A stretch of 64,000 nucleotides of DNA. Origin: Ochromonas danica (lineage: Eukaryota; Sar; Chrysophyceae; Chromulinales; Chromulinaceae). A program made the translations under genes and the position numbers. Shown here piece by piece: positions 44,211-54,539 of the stretch (the first letter of the stretch is position 1; each line of letters opens with the position of its first letter). The stretch lies in assembly GCA_015146655.1 (NCBI GenBank), contig VKHL01000127.1:20446-84445 (forward strand), written 5' to 3'. The notes under the pieces are model-generated. The model ran no database searches. It saw only the letters and a program-made list of their open reading frames with translations, and was not told the origin of the DNA.

Positions 44211-45979
44211 TCAAATTCGACTGTGTGGATAGGGATAGTATAGGAAATCGTCATAAAGCAATTGCCCCCCAACTCCATAGTGCAACATTTGAAAGCAATT
44301 CTTGCAGAAAAACGCCGCTATTCTGATTTGTTGCTTGTCATGTGAAGTAGCACTCGCCAAACGATCGTGATAGGTCATACATTCCGCAGGGAATAGTTCA
44401 CAGACTTCGCACTTCCTACTGTTGCGAAAACGAAAACGAAAGGTTTCCCGAGGAAAATGTTCCCGATAGGAAAGATTGACATCACTAACTTCTCTTTCAT
44501 TCTCGACAGAATGAGATTGACCTCCAGCATTCAAATCAAAGAAATGCTTCTGCATTACTGAACGAGGTCGACGAACATCTATTAACGACAAAAGATGCTC
44601 ACAACAGTGTTCATGACAATAGAGATATTTCTCCCCAATAATAGGATTTAAATCTCTTAGGACAGCAGTCTTCATGGATGCTTTTTGCAAGGTATTGGGG
44701 TTAACTCCATAAGCAAATGATGGAGTAGTGGGTTGAGGTACTACTTTTCGTCGTGGTCGTTGTGCTTGTTCTATTCTTTGTCGTTTCTTCCCTGCAGTTG
44801 GCAAGGATGGTTGAGCTTCTAAGGCAGCTAACAGTGCTTGTGCTAATGCAGCATTGTTCATCATGCTACCTTTCTGACTGTTACCACCTCTACTGGTTAC
44901 TGATGATACTGATGCTGGGATACTCACTAAAGGAGGAGCAACATTCCCATCTATTACCTCTTCTTCTTCTCCCTCTATCATCTCATTTACTGATGAAGAA
45001 TCCTTTCTCAGCCATGTCATAATACTGTCCACATTGGAAGACAGTCGAGTAGAGGTAGATTCTTCCACCCTATCTTCCTCCTCCTCCCCTTCTTCTTCCT
45101 CTTCTTCATAAAATATATTCTCAATAAAGAAGAAAGCCTTACTTGGTGTATCATATCCAACCTGCTTCTGTATGCAATAGGAAGCTTGATGAAGGTCATG
45201 TAAAGTCTGACTGGCCAACACCTCCACCACCTGCTCTAACTGACCTGAACGGATATGATAGAACCCCCAAACAAAGACATCTTCTTCTACCTCAGAAATG
45301 ATAATATCACTGGCAGGTGAAAGAACCACTAGCTGACTAGGAGGAATCTTATTGTTTAGCAATGGTAAAGCTTGCTTGGTTAGAAGAGAGGTTGTGTCAG
45401 AAAGAGATACAGGATGTGAGGAGGAGGAAGAAGAAGCAGAAGAGGAGGTAATGGTGCGGAGAGAAGGGATTTGTTGAAAGAGATCTGCTAATTGGATGCA
45501 ATAGTCTTCTTTGATATGGTCTGGTAGATCCTCTATCTCACAGTCTAATAGTGTTTGGACTTGTCGCAACTCTCCTGTATGCTTTATTGAATTGTATTGA
45601 TGACAACGTGGAAGGGAAGGATGTACAGAATATCTCTCATTCAACTAATGATTCATGAATAAACAAAACGGACATTATCACACAGTGAGACAACAACTGT
45701 AAGATAGTGGTAGAGGTACAAAAAGAGATGGATCTCACAAAAGTTGAATCACAGTGTTACCTTCTCCCATTGTTTGTTACAATCCACTATCCAACGTTTT
45801 GTCTCTTCAATTGGATCAGATGCACGAAGTCGAGCAATTCTTGTTTTAGAAAGACAAATACAAAATAAGAGTTAAAGAGACTATGGAAAGTTCAAGGGAT
45901 CTTACTTCGAATAGAAAGGAGGAAGATCATTCTTTGTCACACCACTGCTACTAGCACTACTTGTACCACTATTTTCCAT
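44211..45979 (-). CDS. SNAPC3: snRNA-activating complex subunit 3 (SNAPC3/SNAP50)
   Basis: Exons 45979-45906, 45839-45761 and 45644-44211 give 528 residues. The C-terminal half carries the SNAP50 zinc-binding signature: YLYCHEHCCEHLLSLIDVRR, a charged link with RFRNSRKCEVCELFPAECMTYHDRLAS, and FFCKNCFQMLHYGVGGQLLYDDFLYYPY, close to animal and plant SNAPC3. Before it, EVLASQTLHDLHQASYCI and KAFFFIENIFYEEE match the family's conserved LxSQTLxxLRDxI and FFFIExxFY elements. SNAPc binds the proximal sequence element of snRNA promoters for RNA polymerases II and III. Glu-rich and Ser-rich low-complexity inserts separate the blocks. The neighbouring AT-hook protein ends only 45 bp away. Confidence 0.9.
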
Positions 45980-46618
45980 TCCATCAATGGAATGACCATT
46001 TCATTTCACTCCTCGCACGCATCACAATAATATGCGACCTTTGGGGAGGAAACCCTTCGACTTTCAACCACACATTTTGCTGATTTTTGGTGCAGTAAGA
46101 GTGGATTGAAATGGTCCCGTTTTCGGGTGGTACGTCATGAGCAGGTGTGGACAGGTGGCTTCCACATCAGCAGTGTCACTGTCACTGTCACTGTCACTGT
46201 CACGGTGTGTGGGAGAGTGTGGCAGTATGGCAGGGGCCCTCACTATCTTCTCCTCCTTTATATTGATTTCTTCCTTCCCTCCTGTGCTGTTGTCTGTCTC
46301 TGCTGTGCTGCAGTCAAAGGTGCTTGCCATCATCATCATCATCATCATCATCATCCAAGTACACTTCCTTCGCTGTTATTGTCTATCGCTTAGGCTACAG
46401 AGACTCTTATCACTTCTTGGCGAATTGAGAAAATCCTCCTCAATTGAGTCATTCTTGAGACACAACAACACTATCTTCTCCTCTATAAGATACTATCCTA
46501 TAGACCTTTTTCCTGTCTGGATTTTCATTTACTAAAAGCATAACCTGTACTGCTACTAGAACTCACTCACTCATCATACCATCTCATTATTATCCTATTT
46601 AGAAGAAAAGCACAAGAA
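45980..46618. promoter_or_regulatory. Divergent intergenic region (SNAPC3 / desaturase)
   Basis: 639 bp. Contains a period-6 tract of CACTGT units (46165-46203) and an ATC/CAT trinucleotide run (46331-46357). Short ORFs over these tracts are repeat artefacts. A small palindrome (CATTCCAT...ATGGAATG, 45974-45992) overlaps the SNAPC3 start. Confidence 0.45.
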
Positions 46619-47518
46619 ATGGCAACTTGGTCTGAAATCACTGAAAGTCTCTTGATTACACTCATCCTCTGGCCTCTTATCATCTCTGTCCCCTTGGTTC
46701 TCACTTATAACAACCTCTATCAATCTATCTTCCCTTCTTCTTGGTATGACATGGAAGCTGTTGATTATTGGACAAAATCTTACTGGCCATCTCCTTTAGG
46801 ATTATCTTTAGGTATCCTTACGGTCATTGTTGGACAAGTGATTACATTAGTTTACTTTGTTAATTGGAAGAGAGGCAAGTTAACAGAACTGCATCCTATT
46901 CAGAAGGAAGGTGCACCAAACTATGACATGTGGGAAGCCATGCAAGTTCATCTTTGTCAACCAGAAGGATTTGTAATGTTAGGTGGTTATCTCATCTTAA
47001 CTTGGATGTTTGGTTTAATGCCTGCATCCTATTATTCATTCTCTGGTGGAATTAATGTAAAACATGTTCTTTTACAGCTTTTGGTACAAGATACTATTCA
47101 AGCAACTGTTCATTGGTTAGAACATGTTGCTAGTCCTGCATTCTATGGTCTTTCACACAAACCACACCATCGCTTCATTAACCCCAAGCTGTTTGATGCT
47201 TTCAATGGCTCTGTCTGGGATACACTCTTTATGATTCTGTGTCCATTAGCTCTCACGGCACGTATTGTTCCTGCAAATGTTTGGTCCTATATGGTCTTTG
47301 GAAGTCTGTATGCCAATTGGCTTACTTTAATTCATTCCGAGTATAAGCAGCCATGGGATAGTGTTTTCCGCTTCTTAGGTTTGGGCACATCAGCTGATCA
47401 TCATGTCCATCACAAACTCTTCAATTATAATTATGGACATCTCTTTATGTATTGGGATTATGCATGTGGAACCTACATTAACCCGAAGGATGTTAAGCAT
47501 TTTAACAAAGATGTCTAA
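46619..47518 (+). CDS. Fatty-acid-hydroxylase/sterol-desaturase superfamily membrane enzyme
   Basis: 299 residues, intronless. Four or five hydrophobic segments alternate with loops. The three histidine boxes of the non-haem di-iron superfamily are present: HWLEH (HX3H) near 183, HKPHH (HX2HH) near 196 and HHVHH (HX2HH) near 280, with a further His at IHSEY near 259. These coordinate the oxygen-activating di-iron centre in C4-sterol oxidases, C5 desaturases and sphingoid hydroxylases. Length fits the group. I cannot decide the substrate; sterol C4-methyl oxidase-like or a wax/alkane type are both possible. The C-terminus (DVKHFNKDV) lacks a clear KKXX ER signal. Confidence 0.8.
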   Translation: MATWSEITESLLITLILWPLIISVPLVLTYNNLYQSIFPSSWYDMEAVDYWTKSYWPSPLGLSLGILTVIVGQVITLVYFVNWKRGKLTELHPIQKEGAPNYDMWEAMQVHLCQPEGFVMLGGYLILTWMFGLMPASYYSFSGGINVKHVLLQLLVQDTIQATVHWLEHVASPAFYGLSHKPHHRFINPKLFDAFNGSVWDTLFMILCPLALTARIVPANVWSYMVFGSLYANWLTLIHSEYKQPWDSVFRFLGLGTSADHHVHHKLFNYNYGHLFMYWDYACGTYINPKDVKHFNKDV

Positions 47519-48128
47519 AAGATGTATGATGGGATATATGCCATGCGAGTATGTTGTTGTTATGACTCAATAGTTTAATAGTAGTGGAGGAGAAGGAGGA
47601 CTAAAGGTTTGATTCTTCTGTTGTAATTCAGAGATTTCTTTAAATTGAATCTTTCTCTGCTTTTATTCTTGCGACAGTTTTTATGTTGTTAACAACCACT
47701 GTGCAGTATGCGTGCATTCGAAGTTGGATGAATCAAACTATTTTAAAAATCCTTAGGCGTGAAGATGTCACACCTCAAATTTGATTTCATCATAATGCAA
47801 TGCCGAATGACAGTTTACACGTCCAGAGACTTTTTTGTTAGCACCAGACAGCAACTTAAGAAGGAAATGCACCTCTTCACTCACAGGCGGTAACTTAAGA
47901 AGGAAGTGCAGGCACACCAGCTGGGCCTTTCTCTTCGTTGATGCTGATGTCTGTTTGTTTGTTTGTCTTCTTCTAGACTAGATTAGATACCAGAAAAAGA
48001 AAAAGAAATACAATCTAGTCTATTGTTAAAGAAGTATAGACAAAGTGTTGACTTATAGAGAGTCACTGATTCATATCTATTCTTATCACTTTGATAGATT
48101 TTGAAAGGGTTTATAGTAATCAGAGAAA
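47519..48128. other. Intergenic region with short direct repeat
   Basis: 610 bp between two co-directional genes. A 19-bp unit AACTTAAGAAGGAAATGCA at 47853-47871 recurs at 47892-47910 with one change (39 bp apart). T-rich 3'-end sequence follows the desaturase stop. No RNA gene or ORF is supported. Confidence 0.5.
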
Positions 48129-49246
48129 ATGAATTTCACCCAAATCAATGCTGGAACAATTGGTACTAAATTAGGATTTGCAGAAGAACCAGCATGTGCT
48201 AAATATTGTCCTAACCTGACTTTCAAACAGGTAATTGACCTGTCATTAGTTCTCCTTTCTAATCAAAAACTTGTCATAAGATTGACATTTTCCATTGTTT
48301 GGAATTATTTATGATTAATAGAGGATTATTGGATTTGCTTGTTGTTCTGGTTTGGGTTGGATGTTATCTCTAATGGTAATAATGAAGTCTATAGTTGATG
48401 ATATTGTAATTCTTGTTGTTGTTGTCGTTGTCTGATAATAAAATATTTTTATCTATTATTATAGGGTGTAATTGTCTTATTTGGAGGAACAAGTTCAAAT
48501 AATGTTAATACCTTTATTGCTCTCTATGTCGTAGGCAATGTAAGTGTCATCTTCCAGTGTTGGATGTTAGTGATAGAGCTAACTGCTTCCCCATGCTAAC
48601 CCTCCCTCATCTACAACTCATCCGTATTACACACACTTCTATTGTGGCACTGTGTTGTTCACGTTAACGCTTGTCTGACTTGTTGTTTGTATGGAAGGTC
48701 GTGTCTGTATACCTGTAATATCTACTACTCTTACATGTACAAACACACAAACTTCTCCGATTACTTGTTGTGTCACTGTGTTGTCCATACTAACACTTAT
48801 CTGATTTGTTGTCTGTGTGTCTTTAACAGGTTGTTGCTCTTTGTGGAACTGGTTTTCTATTAGGACCAAGATCACAATGTCGACAAATGTTTCATCCAAC
48901 ACGTCGTTGGACTACTTGCTTCTATCTTTCAATGCTTATCATTGTCTTCAGTGTTGCCGTGACAAAACAAAATGTTGGTCTGGTCTTATTTCTCTTATTT
49001 ATTGAAATTCTTGCAGCATTATGGTATACCATTTCCTTTATTCCTTTTGCAAGAAAGATGTTCATAGCTTTCTTAAGAAGAAGTCCATGTGGACCACTTA
49101 TTCAAGCTGTGGATGATGCGAAAGAAGCGATGGGATTTAAGAAACCACCTACACCTAGTACAACTATTAATAATACGTTAGCTGGTGTGACTGGAAATAA
49201 TGCCAAGAAGAAAGGATTCTCCTTTTTAGGTGGTGAAGACAATTGA
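48129..49246 (+). CDS. SFT2/Got1-type Golgi vesicle transport protein
   Basis: Exons 48129-48230, 48465-48539 and 48830-49246 give 197 residues, the size of SFT2 proteins. Four hydrophobic segments cover residues 34-60 (LTFKQGVIVLFGG), 61-78, 99-120 and 123-145. Diagnostic pieces are PNLTFKQ before helix 1, GTGFLLGPRSQCRQMFHPTRRWTTCFYL between helices 2 and 3, and FARKMF before the tail. SFT2 proteins act with SNAREs in retrograde fusion at the late Golgi. The C-terminal tail is Thr/Asn/Lys-rich. Both introns are unusually long for this window (234 and 290 nt), the second with an internal duplication. Confidence 0.88.
48648..48816. repeat. Imperfect duplication inside SFT2 intron 2
   Basis: The 43-bp segments 48648-48690 and 48774-48816 align along their length with about seven differences (CACTGTGTTGTTCACGTTAA against CACTGTGTTGTCCATACTAA, and so on), 126 bp apart. 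This explains part of the intron's length. Confidence 0.75.
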
Positions 49247-49558
49247 GTCTAGGTGGGTTGAATGACATGACATGACCTGACAACAGGGCTGGAGGGATGA
49301 CATTACAGTTAGCGTGTGGGAGGAGAGTTAGTTAGTTTTAACCATCGTTATCTTCTTCAAGTGCAATAGCATATAGTCTAGTAAGACTATGACGTGCCGT
49401 GTAACTTGCAGATTAGATGTACTGTGTGTGTATGTATATAAGAAGAAAGGGTTAAGAAGACTGTAAAGTTGTTAGATACAACTTTGTGGTTATTGTTATG
49501 ACACTAATGACTGTTAGTGTTATTATGAAGTTGCCTCGCCTAGTAGTCTAGTCTAGCA
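49247..49558. other. Intergenic region between convergent genes
   Basis: 312 bp between SFT2 and the small membrane-protein gene. Contains ATGTAT/TGTGTG-rich and TAGTCTAGTCTAG sequence near 49540-49557. Nothing coding is seen. Confidence 0.45.
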
Positions 49559-49906
49559 TCAAGGAAGGTCTTCGGAAGTCTTCGCTTCTTGTTGTAAGAG
49601 ATGGCCTTGTTGTTCTCCACGGTCATGCCACCATCGCCATGGAAGAGTATTGGACAGTTGCACGACTACACCACCATGAGATGATTCCAAAGATTCAAAT
49701 TTAATCCCTGACACTGCTCCTGCTTCATCTTCATAATCATTGTTTCCTGCGGGTTGTGGTGATTTATGAAAGCAACAAGAACAAAAGGGAGGAGAGTCTG
49801 GGAAAAGACAGCGATAGACTGCCATGAGAGTTATGATCAATAAGAAGAAGGCTAATGCTGACCATAATGCTATCGTAGCTGAAGGAAGTGCTCCCATCTG
49901 ACTCAT
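49559..49906 (-). CDS. Small single-pass membrane protein, unrecognised
   Basis: 115 residues. A short N-terminus (MSQMGALPSAT) is followed by one hydrophobic helix (about 12-31, IALWSALAFFLLIITLMAVY) and then a Cys/Pro/Ser-rich juxtamembrane segment (SPPFCSCCFHKSP), whose Cys cluster beside the helix could be palmitoylated. An acidic, soluble tail completes it. No family is recognised. The frame is open from a GTG at 49966, but the ATG at 49906 is preferred. Codon use resembles the neighbours, so it is probably real, but support is only the ORF length, helix and composition. Confidence 0.5.
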   Translation of the reverse strand: MSQMGALPSATIALWSALAFFLLIITLMAVYRCLFPDSPPFCSCCFHKSPQPAGNNDYEDEAGAVSGIKFESLESSHGGVVVQLSNTLPWRWWHDRGEQQGHLLQQEAKTSEDLP

Positions 49907-50297
49907 GTTTAGAAGGTTTCTATTGGTGAAAGGAGGTTGATGAGCAGTGTTGATCTCACTTGACACTCACAGTTAGCAATAAGTTGACAGGGAGGATAGG
50001 ATGGGATGGGACGGTCTACTATCCATCCTCCCTTTGTTTGTTGGTGAAGAAAGGTTGGATGAAAATGACTACAGAGAGAGTGGACTTTTTGTTGTCAAAG
50101 ACTGCTACTGCATTGCATGTAATCTATGTATGTATGCTTTTATTTGTATCTTACATCCTAACACAGGTTAACACATAAAGGATTCATCCTAATCCTACTG
50201 TAAACATTTTAGTCTAACAATGATCTGTTTGTGTAAGACTGACAACAACGGATAGCCTAAAAACTACAGGTTTTCAAATAAACAGTTTTTCTGGACT

Positions 50298-50318
50298 CCC
50301 CCCCCCCCCCCGCCCCCC
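50298..50318 (+). repeat. Poly-C tract
   Basis: Twenty C residues broken by one G at 50312. An error-prone homopolymer; the exact length may be uncertain. Confidence 0.8.
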
Positions 50319-50377
50319 AATGTCGTGTTTTCCTATTGTAAAAGTCTGCTTTCTTGTTGTTGGTGTGGGTGAGGGAG

Positions 50378-50388
50378 GTGAAGTTAAC
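50378..50388 (+). promoter_or_regulatory. GTGAAGTTAAC motif, copy 2
   Basis: An exact match to the 11-mer at 28207, 162 bp before the kinase ATG. Confidence 0.5.
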
Positions 50389-50549
50389 GCATTTTCCCAT
50401 CCGCTTCTTCTGATCATTCGCTGCTGTGCTGTGCGAGAAGATCATCTGATGGGATCATTCTTGATCTGATCTTAATTAATTAATTAATTAAATAAAATAA
50501 AATAAAAGAAAAGAAATTCGATAGAAAGAAAAGAAAAATAATAATCCTT

Positions 50550-51605
50550 ATGACAGAAGAAGAAGGAGAAAGTGAAAGTGAAGGAATAGAGAGAGAATTG
50601 AATAATAACAATAATAATAACAACAATAATAATGGTAATGTTGTTGTTATTGATGATGAGGATGATGATGGTCGTCATCCAATAGGAGAAGAGTCATCAC
50701 TACCACCCCAGCAGCATGAGCAACAGGATACACCTGTAGCAGCACCAGCTGTACCTACTACCACTACTACTACTACTACTAGTGGTACTTCTCCCTCCTC
50801 CCCCATTTCTACCACTCCTCCTCCTCCTCCTACACATGCACCTATAGAAGAAGATGGAAATGACAAAGCTTCTAATCAGTCTCCTGCTCCTGCTCCTCCT
50901 ATTATTAGTATTCGACAATTAACTATTCGTAACTTAGATACGGGTGAAGAGTTTATTATAGGAGAGAATGATCCTGATTTTGATTTTGATACATTTGAAA
51001 TTGGTAGTAGACAAGGTCAAGAAGATGGTGGTGAAGGAGTAGCAGCAGGAGGAGGAGGTGGAGGAGGTATACCCACTACTGACACAACAACAACACCAAC
51101 AACAGCAAGAGGAGTTAATGGGTTAGACAGTCCTGAAGCAGCTGCAGCTGCTCATGCAGCACAAGAACGAATTTCATGGTGGCGTTCCTTTTTTCGTTTT
51201 ATTTATGGTGCAAGACAAGATAAAGTTGATGAAAAAATGGCCAATGTAACAGAAGAAAGTTCATCTAACAAACCTAAAACACCATTTACAAAATTATCAA
51301 GTTTTAAATTTCGTAAAGAATTAGGTAAAGGTGCATTTGGTCGTGTATTATTAGCTGAAGCAAGAACAGATGGTCATTTATATGCATTAAAGATTATTAG
51401 TAAGAAGAATATGCGTAGTTCAGATCGTCGTCAAGCCAAAGCAGAACGTGATATATTACATGCTATGACATTAAAAGCACCACATCCTTTTACATCAGGT
51501 TTAAAATTTGCTTTTCAAAGTGAAAATAATTTATATTTAGGTATGGATTATATTCCTGGTGGGAATTTAAGAGAATTAATTAAAAGATTTAAATATCTAC
51601 CTGAG
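50550..51605 (+). CDS. AGC-type protein kinase, N-lobe only (truncated)
   Basis: 352 residues from the ATG to a GTAAG donor at 51606. The first 215 residues are low complexity (Asn, Thr, Pro, Gly runs). The kinase domain starts near residue 250 with FKFRKELGKGAFGRVLLAEA, the glycine loop. YALKIISKKN holds the ATP-binding Lys, QAKAERDILHAM the helix-C Glu, and NLYLGMDYIPGGNL the hinge, of AGC-family style. The sequence then stops after KRFKYLPE at the exon end. No catalytic HRD loop, DFG or C-lobe is found anywhere downstream in the window. The intron that begins here runs straight into a long TG tract and then an unrelated Myb-like frame, so the gene is either broken, misassembled, or its rest is lost. 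Confidence 0.75.
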
Positions 51606-51678
51606 GTAAGTAGAATATTACCAATTACTTGGTATTATATTTCGTTACTATAGCTAGACATTGAAATGCTAATGACTG

Positions 51679-51679
<1 letters not shown>

Positions 51680-51757
<78 letters not shown>

Positions 51758-51782
51758 TGTGTGTGTGTCTGTGTCTGTGTGT
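51680..51782 (+). repeat. (TG)n microsatellite downstream of the kinase exon
   Basis: Pure TG from 51680 to 51756, then TG with C interruptions to 51782. It starts 74 nt after the kinase exon's donor and ends 11 nt before the Myb-like exon. Confidence 0.95.
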
Positions 51783-51793
51783 AATGACACTAG

Positions 51794-52181
51794 ATGGGAG
51801 AGAGAGCTAAGTCGTCTATTGAATGCTTCTCCTTGGACCAAGCAAGAAGATGATCTTCTCATCGTCTTGCGCAATAAAGCGCTTCAGTATGACGATATAT
51901 TTCGTCATTTGAAGAGCAGAACTTATTCTGCTATAGCCCAGCGATGTAACGAGCTTGGAGTGGCAATGAAGTCAAGCAGGCGTTGGACAGAGGATGAGGT
52001 TGCGTTGTTGGCCAAGCTCGTCAATGAAAGTAAAGAAGGTGGCGGTCTAGTTAATTGGAAGTGGATTGCCAAACAAATGCCATCGAAAAGAACAGCTGGT
52101 GCATGCTATTGTAATTTGAAGAAGGATAGTAAAGCGAAAACAGAAGAAAAGCAAGAGGCTGAGACTTCTGAGAAGAGTTAA
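51794..52181 (+). CDS. Myb/SANT-like two-repeat fragment, 5' end missing
   Basis: From a possible acceptor (CACTAG, ending 51793) to the TAA at 52179 the frame codes 128 residues. Two Myb-type repeats are visible: residues about 11-55 (SPWTKQEDDLLIVLRNKALQ..., RTYSAIAQRCNELG) and about 59-105 (RRWTEDEVALLAKLVNESKEGGG...WKWIAKQMPSKRTAGAC), each with a leading Trp, acidic EDE and a final basic helix. The tail is Lys/Glu/Ser-rich. It could be the last exon of a DNA-binding or telomere-binding-like protein. This acceptor needs a phase-2 donor, but the kinase donor is phase 0, so the two frames do not join cleanly. No ATG in a sensible position exists before the TG tract. Confidence 0.6.
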
Positions 52182-52557
52182 GCTATGTCATCGCTGGGAA
52201 TGAACACGGTCTATAATGGGGAACCATAGCTATCCTTTCTTTCTCCTTCACTCTCACTCAATTGTGTGTTTAATTTGATCATCTTAACTTAAGGTGAAGT
52301 TAACCATCACGCATACCATGTGAAGTTAACAATATTGGCGCTCTTTCCCCACGCATTGAATAATATCCGTTCCAATCCAAACTGAACGAAAGCAAGCCAA
52401 GAGGAAATTTGAATAATTAAACCTTCCTTTCTATCGAGAGAGAAGATCGTCTTGAACTCCTTTCTTTACCTTTTATTATTTCTAGTCGTCCTTTACTGTC
52501 AGACTATAACTTTGTTCTTCTTTCTTGTCTCTAGTCATTTCTTTCTATTCAGAGATA
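52182..52557. promoter_or_regulatory. Kinesin gene 5' flank
   Basis: 376 bp. Contains two GTGAAGTTAAC sites and ends in a T/C-rich leader. The ATG at 52558 follows a TTG-opened extension (52525) that is not used. Confidence 0.5.
52294..52330 (+). promoter_or_regulatory. Paired GTGAAGTTAAC motifs, copies 3 and 4
   Basis: Exact 11-mers at 52294-52304 and 52320-52330, 26 bp apart centre to centre, 264 and 238 bp before the kinesin ATG. Confidence 0.55.
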
Positions 52558-54457
52558 ATGGAAGATCAGTCTGAACCTGTACAAGTTTTTGTACGTATTC
52601 GACCAGAGATTGAAGAAGGTCTAGGTAATTCTACTACAGCCAATAGTAGTAATGGTATAAGTAATGGCCAATCATCCAATAAGGTAACCCCTGAGAAGAT
52701 CATCAAATCTACCACTTATGGAAATCTTATGAAAATTAACACGACCGTAACGGTTACTAATAACAATTACTGTGTGACATCTCCTGATGATCATACAATA
52801 CGATTAATGCCACCTGATGGTTGTTATGCATCACGTAAAAGTGTATCAGCTGTTGATGATAAAATCTATCATTTTGATCATGTTTTTAATGAAGCAACAA
52901 CACAAGAACAGATTTATGAAACAGTTGCTGAACAAGTATTAGCAACTGTACGTGGATATAATACAACTATTTTTGCTTATGGTGTAACAGGATCAGGGAA
53001 ATCATATACTATGACAGGGAATAAACAAGCACCTGGTATTATACCTCGTGCTATTGGTGATATCTTTAAGAGTATTGATCAAGCTGCGAATGAAGAAGAT
53101 GTATATTTCTTTGTTCGTTTAAGTTATGTTGAATTGTATAATAATACATTTCGTAATTTATTAGAACATGTCGCTAAGGAGACCTTTGGTAGTGGTGGTG
53201 GTAGTGGTAGTAGTAACAAGACCATCAATTCTAATATGAGTATGAGTGGATTCTTTACAGAATTAGATGATTTAAGTATTCCTGCTGCCTATGAAGCACA
53301 ACATGGACCTACCTTTGCTTATGGTCGTGCAAGCTCTAATATAGCAAGTGCTGCAAGTCGTAGTGAGAAGATTGAAGTACGAGAAAGTCAAAGTGCAGGT
53401 GTCTTTCTATCAGGACCTAATTTGAGATTTCCTGTTACATCTGCTGTAGAAGCTTTTCAATTAATTGCAAAAGGAAATAAATATCGTGCAACCGGTGCAA
53501 CAAATTGTAATGAAGAATCATCCAGGTAGAGATTTTGTTCTTGTCGTCATTATTGTGTTTGATATAATAATGGGGTGGACTGACATATTGTGTGTATGTG
53601 TGTGCGTGCGTGTGTGTGTCTGTGTCTGTGTGCTCCGGTTGATTGGTAGGAGTCATGCAATTCTTACATTCCATGTGGAGAGTCGTATTTCTACACTTAT
53701 CGAAGGAACTGCAAAATCAGAAATTCGTATTGGCAAGATTCATCTTGTCGACTTGGCAGGTAGTGAGCGATTGACATTATCAGGTGCTGATGGAGACACT
53801 CTCGTAGAGACCAAAAGTATCAATTCTTCTTTAACTGCATTGGGTGATGTTCTCTCTGCTCTATCAAAGAATGCATCTATATTAATGCAACAACAAAAAC
53901 AATCAAAATCAGGGAAAGAAGGCAGTGATCGTGTAGTACCAACACTTGTCCCTGTACCTTATCGTAATTCCAAGTTAACACATTTATTAAAGGATTCTTT
54001 AGGTGGTAATTCCAAGACTATTATGATCACTACAATTCGCAAAACCAATGAATATTATCAACAAACTGCTGTATCATTAATGTATGCTTCACGTGCTAAG
54101 AAAGTTCGTAATCGTACAACAGTTAATCGTAATGTTATTGGAGATTCTGGTATCTTTAATATTCAGACAGAATTTGAACGAATAACGTAAGTAATCCCTT
54201 TGTTGTTCATCTCATTATTGTCCAGTTGTCATTGGTGACAATATCGTGTATTGGGTGTATTAGGAAAAGCTTGGAAGAGAGAACATTAGAGTTTGAACGA
54301 TTACGTATGATGCAATTAAAGGATGCTAAGGAGAATTCTGTATTGAAAGCTCGATTACAAGAGATGAAGATGGCTAATGAACAAGAAAAGCGACTATTAG
54401 AACAACAGGTAAATAATATTACCTCACACTGTGTTGTACACTCTACCCAACGCTAAC

Positions 54458-54539
<82 letters not shown>

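Larger units (their letters stand above)
49907..50549. promoter_or_regulatory. Divergent intergenic region before the kinase gene
   Basis: 643 bp. Notable content: a C-run interrupted by one G (50298-50318), the motif GTGAAGTTAAC at 50378-50388, and an A-rich leader with (TTAA)n and (AAAAT)n near 50470-50505. No 8-bp array was seen. Confidence 0.5.

Noticed and set aside
46106-46393. ORFs with poly-His or Val-Thr runs in the SNAPC3/desaturase spacer
   Set aside because: They are products of the CATCAT and CACTGT simple repeats.
51635-51874. ORFs of His-Thr or Cys-Val repeats across TG/CA tracts (also at 11782 and 54431)
   Set aside because: These are translations of microsatellites without start context or domain.
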